From a bacterium (GTDB taxonomy: Bacteria; UBA8248): 64,000 nucleotides of DNA. A model generated the notes under the pieces. It saw nothing but the letters and a program-made list of their open reading frames with translations. It was not told where the DNA came from and did not search any database. A program made the translations under genes and the position numbers. Below are positions 8,442 through 17,270 of the stretch, piece by piece (positions within the stretch are counted from its first letter, which is position 1; every line of letters starts with the position of its first letter). The stretch spans positions 1-64,000 of the forward strand of contig JAJEJD010000024.1 of assembly GCA_022828125.1 (NCBI GenBank). The letters run 5' to 3'.

Positions 8442-9650
8442 ATGAACCAAACAACCTGGGACGTCATCGTCATCGGAGGCGGCATACTCGGGCTTTCCAC
8501 CGCCATGGAGATCACCCGACGCCACCCGCGCAAGCGCGTGCTCGTCCTCGAGAAAGAAGCCGAGGTCGGCCGCCACCAATCGCTCCACAACAGCGGCGTG
8601 ATCCACGCGGGGCTCTACTACCGCCCCGGCTCGCTCAAGGCGAAGACCTGCGTAGAGGGCGCGGCCGCCATGGTGCGCTTCGCGCGAGAACACGGGGTCG
8701 ACCACGAAATCTGCGGCAAGGTGGTCGTCGCTACCGAGGAGGCGGAAATCCCCCGCCTGGAGGAACTGCGCCGCCGGGGCGCGGCGAACGGCATCGAGAA
8801 CATCAAGGTTCTGGGGCCGGAGGAACTCCGCGAGTTCGAACCCCACGCCCGGGGCGTCAAGGCGCTTCGGGTGCCTTCCACCGGCATCATCGACTACGGC
8901 GGCGTCGTGCGCGCCTACGCCCGCATCGTCACCGAGGGGGGACAGCGCATACAGACCGAAGCGCAAGTCACCGGCATCGCCGCCTCGAAAGGAGAAAAAC
9001 GCGTCGAGACGACGGCGGGGGATTTCGGCTGTAAACTCATCGTCAACTGCGCAGGGCTTTACGCCGACAGGGTCGCCAGGCTCGCGGGCGGCGCGCCGCC
9101 GATGAAGATCGTGCCCTTCCGGGGCGAGTACTACGAACTCGCCCCCGAGCGCCGCTCGCTCGTCAATAGCCTCATCTACCCGGTGCCCGACCCGGCGTTT
9201 CCTTTTCTGGGGGTGCACTTCACCCGCCGCGTGGACGGGAGCGTCGAAGCCGGGCCGAACGCCGTTTTGGCCTATATGCGGGAGGGTTATACGAAGACCC
9301 GAATCGACCCCTACGATCTCTTCGAGACGCTCACCTACCCCGGCTTCCTGCGGCTGGCGCTTAAATACTGGAGGACGGGGCTGGGCGAGATGGTCCGCTC
9401 GGTCAGCAAATCCGCCTTCACGCGCGCGCTGCAAAAACTCATGCCCGAAATTCGTGAATCGGACCTCGTTCCCGCCGGAGCAGGCGTTCGCGCGCAGGCG
9501 GTGGACCGCGAAGGCGGGCTGCTCGATGACTTCTCCATCATGCGGACCGAGGGCGCGGTCCACGTGTGCAACGCCCCCTCGCCGGGGGCGACGGCATCGC
9601 TGATGATAGGCCGCGCCATCGCAGACATGGCGGATGAGATGGAAGGCTGA
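8442..9650 (+). CDS. lhgO: L-2-hydroxyglutarate oxidase (FAD-dependent)
   Basis: A 402-residue FAD enzyme of the DAO/GlcD-like superfamily. It opens with WDVIVIGGGILGLSTAMEI (Rossmann GxGxxG, residues 6-24) and VLVLEKEAEVGRHQSLHNSG. The segment NSGVIHAGLYYRPGSLKAK is diagnostic of LhgO. Later elements FRGEYYELAPE, LIYPVPDP and PFLGVHFTRRVDGSVEAGP match the substrate domain. The start is fixed by GGTCGGAGG just before the ATG. It likely oxidises L-2-hydroxyglutarate to 2-oxoglutarate and passes electrons to the respiratory chain. It appears to be monocistronic. Confidence 0.92.
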   Translation: MNQTTWDVIVIGGGILGLSTAMEITRRHPRKRVLVLEKEAEVGRHQSLHNSGVIHAGLYYRPGSLKAKTCVEGAAAMVRFAREHGVDHEICGKVVVATEEAEIPRLEELRRRGAANGIENIKVLGPEELREFEPHARGVKALRVPSTGIIDYGGVVRAYARIVTEGGQRIQTEAQVTGIAASKGEKRVETTAGDFGCKLIVNCAGLYADRVARLAGGAPPMKIVPFRGEYYELAPERRSLVNSLIYPVPDPAFPFLGVHFTRRVDGSVEAGPNAVLAYMREGYTKTRIDPYDLFETLTYPGFLRLALKYWRTGLGEMVRSVSKSAFTRALQKLMPEIRESDLVPAGAGVRAQAVDREGGLLDDFSIMRTEGAVHVCNAPSPGATASLMIGRAIADMADEMEG

Positions 9651-9663
9651 ACCCTGCTTTTGC

Positions 9664-9720
9664 AGGGACAACCCCCCGTGGTTGTCCCTCGTCAGGACAG
9701 GCGCGGGGGCCTGTCCCTAC
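9664..9720. repeat. Pair of short palindromic repeats downstream of lhgO
   Basis: Two adjacent palindromes: GGGACAACC/GGTTGTCCC at 9665-9689 and GGACAGGC/GCCTGTCC at 9695-9717, the second ending in CTAC. The second type recurs at 17148-17170 (GGACAGGCACGGAGGCCTGTCC). Either could also act as a transcription stop between the convergent genes, although no T-run follows. Confidence 0.5.
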
Positions 9721-9793
9721 GGATGGTCAAACCGACAAATGCGGGAGAGTTGTGGCAGAAGATGGGGAAATTGGTCTTTTGTAGGGGCTTTTT

Positions 9794-11347
9794 CTACGCC
9801 TCGTCTTCGCTCGCGTCTTCGGGCGAATGCGCCGGGCGCACCTGGGGAGCGGCGGCCTGCACCCGCGATACGGCCGCGGCGGCCTGGTGAACGAGGATGG
9901 CGCAATAGTCGACCTCGGCTTCCGACATCTGCCGGGGCGCATCGAAATAGAACGAGGCCAGCCCCACCACTTTTCCCAGCGCGACCATGGGAAAGGCCAC
10001 GGCACCGCCCACCTTTTCGCTCTTGAGCACCTCGGGCGCGCCGTACCATTCGTCGGCGTCGGGCACCTCGACGATCTCCTTTTCCCGGAGGGCGATCCTC
10101 TCCGGCAGGCCGGAGTCGGGGGAAGCGATGGCGCGGCGGTAGTCCCGGCCCAGGCGTGAAGATCGCAACTCGAGGAACCGCTCCGTCGACTCGTCGTACA
10201 ACGCGGCGTAATACCTCTCAGTCGAGAAAAAGCGCGAGACTTCCCGCGTAACGGCGAGGATGACGTCCTGAAAGTGCGCGCCCGCCGCCACGGATTCACT
10301 CATTCTCGAGATGGTGGCGAATTGCTCCGAATCGAGCCGCCGGCCGGGCGCTTCCTCGCCCGCCCCGGACCCTCTCGTCCTGGGAACCGTGGCTTCGCTC
10401 CCTCCGCCGGGCTTCAGAAAGGCAAACAGGGCGAGCGACGCGAGCCAGCCCGCCGCCATCACGCTGATCAGTATCGTCAATCCCGAGTCCGCCTCCGAGC
10501 GCTCCGCCAGACGGACGAGTCGCAATCGCCTCACGCCGAGGTGGAATATGGACTGCGACATCGAGCGTTTGTTCTCGTTCGCGGCGTTGAACGCAGCCGG
10601 GTCGCAGCAAACCGGAACGCCAAGCGTCGAGGCGAGTTCCCTCTTGAAGGCCCCGTCGATGCTATCGGCTAAAAACTTCTCCCCTCGCCTGGCGAAGAGA
10701 ACCTTCTGCTCGGGCTCGGCCAAAAGAAAAACGCTCTCGCCGGGAGCCGATTCTCCCTTTCGCAAGGGCAACAAGGATTCCGCAGAAGTGACGATGCCCC
10801 AAAAACCCTTGGTCGACGCCGAGGGCGCCAACACCAGCACGACCGGTGCGCCGTTCAGTGTGCTCGACTGAACGTCGAATCTCCGCCTCGGCGGTCCCGC
10901 CTCCCCTGCCCGCTTCGATAAGGAGAGAAACGCACGCCTCGCCCCCGACCAGAGACCTTTCTCCTCGGCTCCGGGGGGCGGCATGTTCCCCACCCTGCGC
11001 GAGTCCACGACCCCGCCTTGTCCATCGAGCAGCACCGCGGCGGCGAAGGATTCTCTCGATTCCGCGCCCAGGAGGAACGAAAGCGCTTTCCCCTCCCTGT
11101 TCGCGACGCCCGATACCGCCGCCATGAGAAGCTCGGCCCCCTGAATCTTTCCGAGGAGAGAGTCGACGCGACCCCGCATCCTCGTTTTAAGGTCCTGCAG
11201 GCGCCTCGCGTCGCGCTCCGTGTGTCGGCTCAGGAGCGCACCCTGGACGGCCCGATGGGCGAAATAAGCCGCACCCGTGGCAAACAGGGCCGTGATGAGC
11301 GCAAAAAGCAGGAGAGGAGAGATTGTTTTGGGGGATTTTTCGTCCAT
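9794..11347 (-). CDS. Membrane-anchored sensor protein with GAF domain
   Basis: About 517 residues. A first membrane helix lies at roughly residues 10-30 (ISPLLLFALITALFATGAAY). A large extracytoplasmic sensing region of about 270 residues follows, and a second helix SGLTILISVMAAGWLASLALF sits near residue 310. The C-terminal ~150 residues (QDVILAVTREVSRFFSTERY through GGAVAFPMVALGKVVGLASF) form a GAF domain. There is no kinase, GGDEF or HTH output domain, so it may act through a partner protein or be a truncated receptor. The ATG at 11347 and a GTG one codon earlier are both possible; no strong ribosome site is visible. It stands alone on the minus strand. Confidence 0.72.
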   Translation of the reverse strand: MDEKSPKTISPLLLFALITALFATGAAYFAHRAVQGALLSRHTERDARRLQDLKTRMRGRVDSLLGKIQGAELLMAAVSGVANREGKALSFLLGAESRESFAAAVLLDGQGGVVDSRRVGNMPPPGAEEKGLWSGARRAFLSLSKRAGEAGPPRRRFDVQSSTLNGAPVVLVLAPSASTKGFWGIVTSAESLLPLRKGESAPGESVFLLAEPEQKVLFARRGEKFLADSIDGAFKRELASTLGVPVCCDPAAFNAANENKRSMSQSIFHLGVRRLRLVRLAERSEADSGLTILISVMAAGWLASLALFAFLKPGGGSEATVPRTRGSGAGEEAPGRRLDSEQFATISRMSESVAAGAHFQDVILAVTREVSRFFSTERYYAALYDESTERFLELRSSRLGRDYRRAIASPDSGLPERIALREKEIVEVPDADEWYGAPEVLKSEKVGGAVAFPMVALGKVVGLASFYFDAPRQMSEAEVDYCAILVHQAAAAVSRVQAAAPQVRPAHSPEDASEDEA

Positions 11348-11437
11348 CACACGTCGGCCGAAGCCCCGGCAGGGCGCAACGCCCCAACCGAGGAAAAGCG
11401 ATACGCCCGCGCATCGTCGGGCGACGACCGGAACCGT

Positions 11438-12457
11438 CTAGCCAGTGGGCGCCCCGTTCGTTTTCGGCGCCCCACCATAGAGTTTTTCCGAGAAGTGGCA
11501 CGCCGCGAAATGACCCGTGCTGATTTCGCGCATCGGCGGCTCCTCCGCGACGCACCTGTCTTCCTTGTAGGGACACCTCGTATGGAATCTGCACCCCGAG
11601 GGAGGGTTCACGGGACTGGGCACGTCGCCGGTCAGGATCATGCGTTTTTTCTTGAGCGTCGGGTCCGGAATCGGCACGGCGGAGAGCAGGGCCTCGGTAT
11701 AGGGATGCTTCGGCTCCATCACCACCTTGTCGGCCGAGGCCATCTCCACGATCTTGCCCAGATACATGACGGCGATGCGGTCACTTACGTGCTGGACGAC
11801 GGCCAGATCGTGCGCGATGAGCACGAACGCGATTCCGTATTCTTTTTGCAGGTCTTCGAGCAGATTGATCACCTGCGCCTGAATCGACACGTCGAGCGCG
11901 CTGACGGGCTCGTCCGCGATGATGAGTTTGGGGTTGAGCGCCAGGGCGCGGGCGATACCGATGCGCTGGCGCTGCCCGCCCGAGAACTCGTGCGGATAGC
12001 GACGTATATGCTCGGGCCTCAAGCCCACCCGGTGGAGAAGGGAGGCGACTTGTTCTTCTTTTTCCTTTCCTTTGGCGATGCCGTGGATGGTCAGCGGCTC
12101 GCCGACGATGCTGCCCACCGTCATGCGCGGGTTCAGGGAAGCATACGGGTCCTGAAAGATGATCTGCATCTCGCGTCTGAGCCTGCGCATCGACTCCCTG
12201 TTCAGGGAGCAGACGTCCGTGCCCTGGAAGCTCACCTCGCCCGAGGTCGGCTCGATGAGGCGCAGGACGGCCCGTCCGGTCGTGGATTTGCCGCATCCAC
12301 TCTCCCCGACGAGCCCGAGCGTCTCGCCCGGCTCCAGATCGAAACTTATCCCGTCCACGGCGCGCACATAGTTGCGAATCCGGGAGAATACGCCCCCGCG
12401 CACCGGGAAGTGCTTCACCATATCTCTTACTTCGAGTAGTTTCTCGGCCACGGCCAC
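11438..12457 (-). CDS. Oligopeptide/dipeptide ABC transporter ATP-binding protein (OppF/DppF type)
   Basis: A 339-residue ATPase with Walker [11 protein letters not shown]-loop [15 protein letters not shown], signature [15 protein letters not shown], Walker [13 protein letters not shown] and H-loop IAHDLAVV. The C-terminal oligopeptide extension ([16 protein letters not shown], then [11 protein letters not shown]) identifies the OppF/DppF class, whose four cysteines bind an iron-sulphur cluster in some members. The GTG at 12455-12457 follows AGGAAAGG. The usual partner genes (binding protein, two permeases, OppD) are not adjacent, so this subunit is either an orphan or completes a transporter encoded elsewhere. 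Confidence 0.9.
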   Translation of the reverse strand: MAVAEKLLEVRDMVKHFPVRGGVFSRIRNYVRAVDGISFDLEPGETLGLVGESGCGKSTTGRAVLRLIEPTSGEVSFQGTDVCSLNRESMRRLRREMQIIFQDPYASLNPRMTVGSIVGEPLTIHGIAKGKEKEEQVASLLHRVGLRPEHIRRYPHEFSGGQRQRIGIARALALNPKLIIADEPVSALDVSIQAQVINLLEDLQKEYGIAFVLIAHDLAVVQHVSDRIAVMYLGKIVEMASADKVVMEPKHPYTEALLSAVPIPDPTLKKKRMILTGDVPSPVNPPSGCRFHTRCPYKEDRCVAEEPPMREISTGHFAACHFSEKLYGGAPKTNGAPTG

Positions 12458-12787
12458 GCCTTTCCTGTCCAGTGAAAATCCGAGTTGCAAAATAACGTAT
12501 ATCCAGTTTCTATCATTGCGGCCACCGGCGGGCAAGTCTCGAAGAATCTATCGACGCAATTGAAGAACCCATCCTCCGCCCCTAGCCGCACAGGCAACTA
12601 TGCCAGGCAAGGCCTCTTCCATTTTTTCCCTGGCGGGCCGCACGCGCGCGAGGCCGTTGATTATCGCATCCCGTTTTGCTAGGTTTGGCGGTCAACCCGT
12701 TTGGGTGGGAACCATTTGGCGATACCATTCCCCATGAATGCGCGCGAACGCGCATCGGGGCGAAAACGCTTTTCAATGGAGAGGGAA
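12458..12787. other. Intergenic region between divergent oppF-like and Rho-N-like genes
   Basis: 330 bases. Short ORFs here lack ribosome sites and family resemblance. Promoters for both flanking genes are expected but no convincing hexamer pair, terminator or repeat stands out. Confidence 0.45.
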
Positions 12788-13192
12788 ATGGCGGAAGAAG
12801 AAAAAGAAGAAGAAACAAACGAAGCCGAAGCGCCTGAGCAGCCTGAACAAGACGAGGCGCCAGAACAAGCGGGCCCCGTTCTGACAGCGAAAGAGATCGA
12901 CAAGATGAACGTGCCCAAGCTCAAGGAAGCCGCCTTGGCCTACGGCGGAAAGATATCGGGCGTCCACGGCATGGACAAGACCCAGTTGATCCGGGCGCTC
13001 AAGGAGATAAACGACATTCCTTTGCTCGAGGCGAAGCGCACCTCCAAAATAGACAGGAGCGCCGTCAAGCAACAGATCAAGTCCCTCAAGAACATACGGG
13101 ACCAGCATATCGAGGCGAAAGACGGCGTTCAGCTCAAGCGCGTGAGAAGACGCATCAAATCGCTTCGCAGAAAACTGGTGCGAACCGCTTAA
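12788..13192 (+). CDS. Small Rho-N/SAP-like domain protein
   Basis: 134 residues. After an acidic, low-complexity N-terminus (AEEEKEEETNEAEAPEQPEQ) comes a single helical domain, VPKLKEAALAYGGKISGVHG followed by MDKTQLIRALKEI, which resembles the Rho termination factor N-terminal/SAP fold used for nucleic-acid contact. The C-terminal third is strongly basic (KLRRKL, RRRIKSLRRK). ATG 12788 has GGAGAGGG upstream; the longer upstream starts do not. Role unknown; nucleic-acid binding is the reasonable guess. Confidence 0.7.
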   Translation: MAEEEKEEETNEAEAPEQPEQDEAPEQAGPVLTAKEIDKMNVPKLKEAALAYGGKISGVHGMDKTQLIRALKEINDIPLLEAKRTSKIDRSAVKQQIKSLKNIRDQHIEAKDGVQLKRVRRRIKSLRRKLVRTA

Positions 13193-13226
13193 GTTCAAGA
13201 ACGATTCTTTGCCCCCGGGAGAAACG

Positions 13227-14216
13227 ATGCCCGCACACATATCCTTGCCTCTGTCCTCGAACGGGGCCGTGAGTTTCATAGACCACATACGGGAGGACAC
13301 TTCCCTCCTGGATCGCACCGAACTCACCACGCTGCAGATCAACGTGGGCAAATACTGCAACCAGACTTGCGCGCACTGCCATGTGGGCGCCGGCCCGCAC
13401 CGCAAGGAGATCATGACCGAGGAGACGGCGAACCGCATCATCGAATGGCTCGAGGATACGCAGATCCCCACCGTCGACATCACGGGGGGCGCGCCCGAAC
13501 TCAACGCCCATTTCAGGCGCATCGTCAGCAGCGCCCGCCGCAAGGGCCGCCACGTGATGGTTCGCTGCAACCTCACGGTCGTCTACGAGCCGGGCCAGGA
13601 GGATCTGATCGACTTCTACCGCGATAACCGGGTGGAGCTCATCTGCTCGCTGCCCTGTTACCTCGAAGACAACGTGGACGCCCAGCGCGGAGACGGCGTT
13701 TTTGAAAAGTCCATCCGCGTGCTGCGGGACCTGAACGAGGCGGGGTTCGGCCCGCCGGGAGAACTGGAGCTGAACCTCGTCTACAACCCCGTGGACGATA
13801 ATCTCCCGCCACCCCAGGAAGCGCTCGAGGCGGACTACAAACGCGAACTCCTCAAGCGCTACGGCATCCGCTTCCATCATCTCTACACCATCACCAACAT
13901 GCCCATCACCCGTTTCGCCAGTTATTTGAAGGTGAACGGCAAACTGGATTCCTACATGGCCACGCTGCGCGAAGCCTACAACCCCGAGACGCTCCCCGGC
14001 CTGATGTGCCGAAACCTCATCAGCGTGGGGTGGGACGGTGTCTTGTACGATTGCGACTTCAACCAGATGCTCGACATGTCCCTGGGCAACGGAACGCCCC
14101 TGAAACTGTGGGACATCTCGCCGGAAGACCTGCTGGGCCGGGAAATTCTGCTGGGCGATCATTGCTTCGGCTGCACGGCGGGGGCGGGTTCGTCCTGCGG
14201 AGGCGCTCTGTCCTAG
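13227..14216 (+). CDS. arsS: Arsenosugar biosynthesis radical SAM protein ArsS-like
   Basis: A 329-residue radical SAM enzyme. The cluster motif CNQTCAHCHVGAGP binds the 4Fe-4S/SAM centre. DITGGAPELN is the SAM-contacting GGAPE element. The C-terminal Cys-rich tail HCFGCTAGAGSSCGGAL is the ArsS signature. The family converts dimethylarsenite to 5'-deoxy-5'-dimethylarsinoyl-adenosine, a step toward arsenosugars. ATG 13227 is preceded by GGGAGA. The methyltransferase ArsM, usually adjacent, is not in this window, so the substrate must be made by a distant gene if the assignment is right. Confidence 0.88.
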   Translation: MPAHISLPLSSNGAVSFIDHIREDTSLLDRTELTTLQINVGKYCNQTCAHCHVGAGPHRKEIMTEETANRIIEWLEDTQIPTVDITGGAPELNAHFRRIVSSARRKGRHVMVRCNLTVVYEPGQEDLIDFYRDNRVELICSLPCYLEDNVDAQRGDGVFEKSIRVLRDLNEAGFGPPGELELNLVYNPVDDNLPPPQEALEADYKRELLKRYGIRFHHLYTITNMPITRFASYLKVNGKLDSYMATLREAYNPETLPGLMCRNLISVGWDGVLYDCDFNQMLDMSLGNGTPLKLWDISPEDLLGREILLGDHCFGCTAGAGSSCGGALS

Positions 14217-14352
14217 GGGGCGGAATCGCCGGAAATATTTCTGGTTTCCTTCCAGCCGTCAAGTTATCATGTCGTCCACGAGATTGCCTCGATATTCTCG
14301 AATAAGCCATGTTCCGGCACCGCGACACGACGTGAATACGGAGTGAATTCCA

Positions 14353-15156
14353 TTGTCTTGCCCGACGAGAGGAACCAGACATCGATTTCCATGGCTGCGC
14401 GGACTGCTCGCCCTCGTCTTGAGCCTCGCTCTTTTGAGCGCGCCGGCTCATGTCGCTTGGGGTTCGAACCACGACATCGACGAAGAAGAACAAACGGTTG
14501 AATCCATCGACCCGTTCGAGGACTTCAACCGCGCGGTCTTCGGTTTCAACGAGGCGCTCGACGCCGTCATTTTCCTCCCGCTCGCAAAGATATACCGGGC
14601 CATATTCCCGAAACCCATCCGCGATACGTTCCGCAATTTCATGCGCAACCTGAACGCCCCCTTCATATTGGCGAACGACATCCTCCAGGGGGAGGGAGAG
14701 CGCGCCGGTATGACCCTGAGCCGGTTTCTGGTAAACACCACCCTGGGCGTGGGAGGATTGTTCGACGTGGCGGCGGGTATGGGCGTGCCGTATCACGAGG
14801 AGGATTTCGGCCAGACCCTCGGCGTGTGGGGCATGGAAGAAGGCGCATACATCGTGCTCCCCATTCTGGGGCCGTCAACGGTCCGGGACGGCCTGGGCAA
14901 GGTGGGGGACGCCTTCATCAATCCGCTCAACTACCTGAGCACCGCCGGTGACGATGCGGAGAAAATCATCTTCGGACACAGACACAATATAGCGGATTTT
15001 CTTTTCGGTGCGAGGCTCCTGGAGGTGGTCGACGCCCGCGAGCGTCTCATCGAACCCATCGAACTGCTCAAGAAAGACCCGCTTGCGCTTGACTACTACA
15101 CCCTGATCCGCAGCGTCTTCCTCCAGCGGCGAAATAAAGAAATTCTGAACAAATAA
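14353..15156 (+). CDS. mlaA: MlaA-type outer-membrane phospholipid transport protein
   Basis: 267 residues. A basic start and hydrophobic stretch (LLALVLSLALLSAPAHVAWG) form a signal peptide. The MlaA (VacJ) core follows: DPFEDFNRAVFGFNEALD, FRNFMRNLNAPFILANDILQ, RFLVNTTLGVGGLFDVA and EDFGQTLGVWGMEEGAYIVL. MlaA sits in the outer membrane and removes phospholipids from the outer leaflet for return by the Mla system. No lipobox cysteine is visible after the signal sequence, so it may not be lipidated. The start is a TTG with GGAG ten bases upstream. Other mla genes are not nearby; a PlsY-like lipid gene is next. Confidence 0.88.
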   Translation: MSCPTRGTRHRFPWLRGLLALVLSLALLSAPAHVAWGSNHDIDEEEQTVESIDPFEDFNRAVFGFNEALDAVIFLPLAKIYRAIFPKPIRDTFRNFMRNLNAPFILANDILQGEGERAGMTLSRFLVNTTLGVGGLFDVAAGMGVPYHEEDFGQTLGVWGMEEGAYIVLPILGPSTVRDGLGKVGDAFINPLNYLSTAGDDAEKIIFGHRHNIADFLFGARLLEVVDARERLIEPIELLKKDPLALDYYTLIRSVFLQRRNKEILNK

Positions 15157-15295
15157 AAAGACCCTGCCGGAACGCGCGCGGGTTCCCGCCATATACGATG
15201 CCCCTGGTCTTTCGCTTCATATCTCGTAGTGCTTTTCATACGCGGAAGAATGCTGCAAAATGGGGGGCCGTGATTTTTCTTGTCCGGAGGTTTTC

Positions 15296-15886
15296 TTGGA
15301 AATTCTTGTCCCTGTCATCATCGTGGGGTGTATCACTTACGACATCGGCTCGGTTTCCGCTGCCTGGTTCGCTGCAAAGGCGCGCGGGATCGATTTGCGC
15401 GTGTACGGAAGCGGACAACTCGATTTCGCGAACGCCTGGATGGTGCTGGGAGATCGCGTGGGCGCGCTCGTGTTCATCGCCGATTTCCTGAAGGCGCAAC
15501 TGGCATTGGGCTTTGCGTGGTACATGAGCGATTCTCCCTGGATCGTCGCTCTGGCCTTCGTCTGCGTGGTGTTGGGCGAGATACTGCCGGTGTTTCACGG
15601 GTTCTGGGGCGGACGCGGGACGGCGACCACATGCGGCGCGCTGCTCGGCGTATCGCCCTTGTCCCTGGCGATCTGCGCGACCATCGCGCTGCTCATCGCC
15701 GTCGTAACCGGCAGGCGCGACCACGCGGAACTCATCGCCATACTGCTCCTGCCTGCCGTCATCATCTTCGTGAGCAAGGGAGACATCCCCCTGATGTGCG
15801 CCACCGTCATCATCGCCGCGATGCTGCTCTTGAAGCGCAGAAAGTTGGTTGACGAACTGCTCGGCATCGGAAAAGACGAAAACTAG
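15296..15886 (+). CDS. PlsY-like glycerol-3-phosphate acyltransferase (divergent)
   Basis: 196 residues with about five membrane helices. Motifs align with PlsY: GSVSAAWFAAKARGIDLRVY for the first loop, GSGQLDFANAW where PlsY has GSGNxGxTN, and HGFWGGRGTATTCGALLGV for HxFxGGKGVAT. The TTG at 15296-15298 follows GGAGG by five bases. PlsY transfers acyl from acyl-phosphate to glycerol-3-phosphate to start phospholipid synthesis. The changed glycine-rich loop (Gln-Leu-Asp for the Asn-Xaa-Gly) suggests either a diverged enzyme or a relative with another acyl acceptor. Its position after mlaA links it to membrane lipids. Confidence 0.78.
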   Translation: MEILVPVIIVGCITYDIGSVSAAWFAAKARGIDLRVYGSGQLDFANAWMVLGDRVGALVFIADFLKAQLALGFAWYMSDSPWIVALAFVCVVLGEILPVFHGFWGGRGTATTCGALLGVSPLSLAICATIALLIAVVTGRRDHAELIAILLLPAVIIFVSKGDIPLMCATVIIAAMLLLKRRKLVDELLGIGKDEN

Positions 15887-15904
15887 GCAAACGCCCCTGG
15901 GTCC

Positions 15905-16903
15905 TCAGGGTTTCAGAATCACCTTGACGGCGGCGTCCGGCTTGTCCTGAACGGCGAACGCCTCGGGAGCTTCATCGAGGTCCAGCACATGGGAAATCAG
16001 AGGCCGGCGCCGGATCTTCCCGCTTTCCACAAGCTCGATGGCGCGGCGGTAGTCGTCCCCGGTCCAGGTCCATGACCCGTGGATGGTGACGTGTTTGCGC
16101 ACCACCTGGTTGAAGTCCAGATCCCCGAGGTGCTCGAACAGGGCGACCAGCACCAGACGGCCGTAGTCCTGCTTCAGCATGAGCAGGCCCTCGTTCGGCG
16201 AAGACGGCGCGCCGGCGCAGTCGATCACCAGATCGGCGTTGCCGCCTCGAACGCCGAAACGCTCCACCGGCCTGGCGCCGCCCGTGAGTTCTATCACGGC
16301 TTCCACCGGGTCGGTTTCGCTCAGGTTGACGGTGGCGTCGGCGCCGAGATTTTCGGCCATGTTCAGGCGGCGCTCGGAGGCGTCGACGACGATGATGCGG
16401 CAGTCGACGATCGCCCGGATGGCCTGGACGCAGCCTAAACCGATGATGCCCGCGCCCAGAACGACCACCGTCTCACCGGCCGCGGGCTGGCCCAGGGACA
16501 CGCCGTGCAGGGAGGTGGCCAGCGGTTCGAGCGTCGCGCCCTCCTCGAAGCTGACGGACTCCGGCAGGATGTGCGGGCTGCGCTCGCTTACGCGTACCGG
16601 CACGTACTCCGCAAAACCGCCGTGGCCCAGCCCGGTGATGCGGTCCCCGACGGAAAAGCCGCTGACCTTCTCCCCCACCTCGACGATTTCACCGCTCAGT
16701 TCATGACCCATGATGCGGCGCTTGTCGTCGATCCGGCGGCCCAGGACCTCGAACATACCGAGGCGGTACATGTGCAGGTCGGAGCCGCAAATGCCGCACG
16801 CCCTGACGCGCACCAATACGTCATTTTCGCCGGCGCTTGGCCGCTCCACCTGCTCCACCCGGATGTCCCGCGGCCCGTGATAAACGGCTGCTTTCATCTG
16901 CAT
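15905..16903 (-). CDS. Zinc-dependent alcohol dehydrogenase family protein (MDR)
   Basis: 332 residues. The catalytic-zinc ligands are in ACGICGSDLHMY and GHELSGEIVEVG; the NAD(P) site is VVVLGAGIIGLGCVQAI. The structural-zinc lobe with four cysteines, normally after the GHE motif, is missing. The chain is correspondingly short. Substrate is probably a sugar alcohol or secondary alcohol as in threonine/sorbitol dehydrogenase relatives, but cannot be specified. AGAAGGA precedes the first ATG. It is convergent with the PlsY-like gene and 18 bases from it. Confidence 0.85.
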   Translation of the reverse strand: MQMKAAVYHGPRDIRVEQVERPSAGENDVLVRVRACGICGSDLHMYRLGMFEVLGRRIDDKRRIMGHELSGEIVEVGEKVSGFSVGDRITGLGHGGFAEYVPVRVSERSPHILPESVSFEEGATLEPLATSLHGVSLGQPAAGETVVVLGAGIIGLGCVQAIRAIVDCRIIVVDASERRLNMAENLGADATVNLSETDPVEAVIELTGGARPVERFGVRGGNADLVIDCAGAPSSPNEGLLMLKQDYGRLVLVALFEHLGDLDFNQVVRKHVTIHGSWTWTGDDYRRAIELVESGKIRRRPLISHVLDLDEAPEAFAVQDKPDAAVKVILKP

Positions 16904-17012
16904 ACCTGGTTCCTTCTGCTTGGGCAGCGCCGGGCCGCCTGTATCAGCGAATCATGCGCGCGGCCCGGGCTCTCGCCTTGAAAACCACCCCCCCCCCTAC
17001 CCCTCCTTGAGA

Positions 17013-17269
17013 GGGTTGTTGAAAAAGTCTCGATGAACGAAAAATGGCGAATTATGGCCGCGCTCGCCCACAGATGAAAATTTCAACCGTAGGGGCGGGC
17101 CTCCGTGCCCGCCCGTATCGGGAATGTCCATGCCCGTAAGAGGCCTCGGACAGGCACGGAGGCCTGTCCCTACAGCGAACAATCTCGAAGGTCGGATAGG
17201 GTTTTCAACAACCCCTTGACAGGGAGGTATAAAAGCGATGCCCCCCGACAAGGACTTCTTCAACAACCC
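17013..17269. repeat. Repeat cluster with GTTGAAAAA inverted ends
   Basis: An intergenic element bounded by GGGTTGTTGAAAAAG (17013) and GGTTTTCAACAACCCC (about 17200-17215), with a further copy of the right end, GACTTCTTCAACAACCCC, at 17253-17270. Inside are two palindromes: GGGCGGGC/GCCCGCCC at about 17093-17114 and GGACAGGC/GCCTGTCC at 17148-17170. A partial C-rich arm precedes it at 16987-17005. The whole space 16904-17270 between the two genes is occupied by this material and holds no gene. Confidence 0.7.
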
Positions 17270-17270
17270 C

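Noticed and set aside
8361-9671. 436-residue minus-strand ORF
   Set aside because: Antisense to lhgO, whose motifs are unambiguous.
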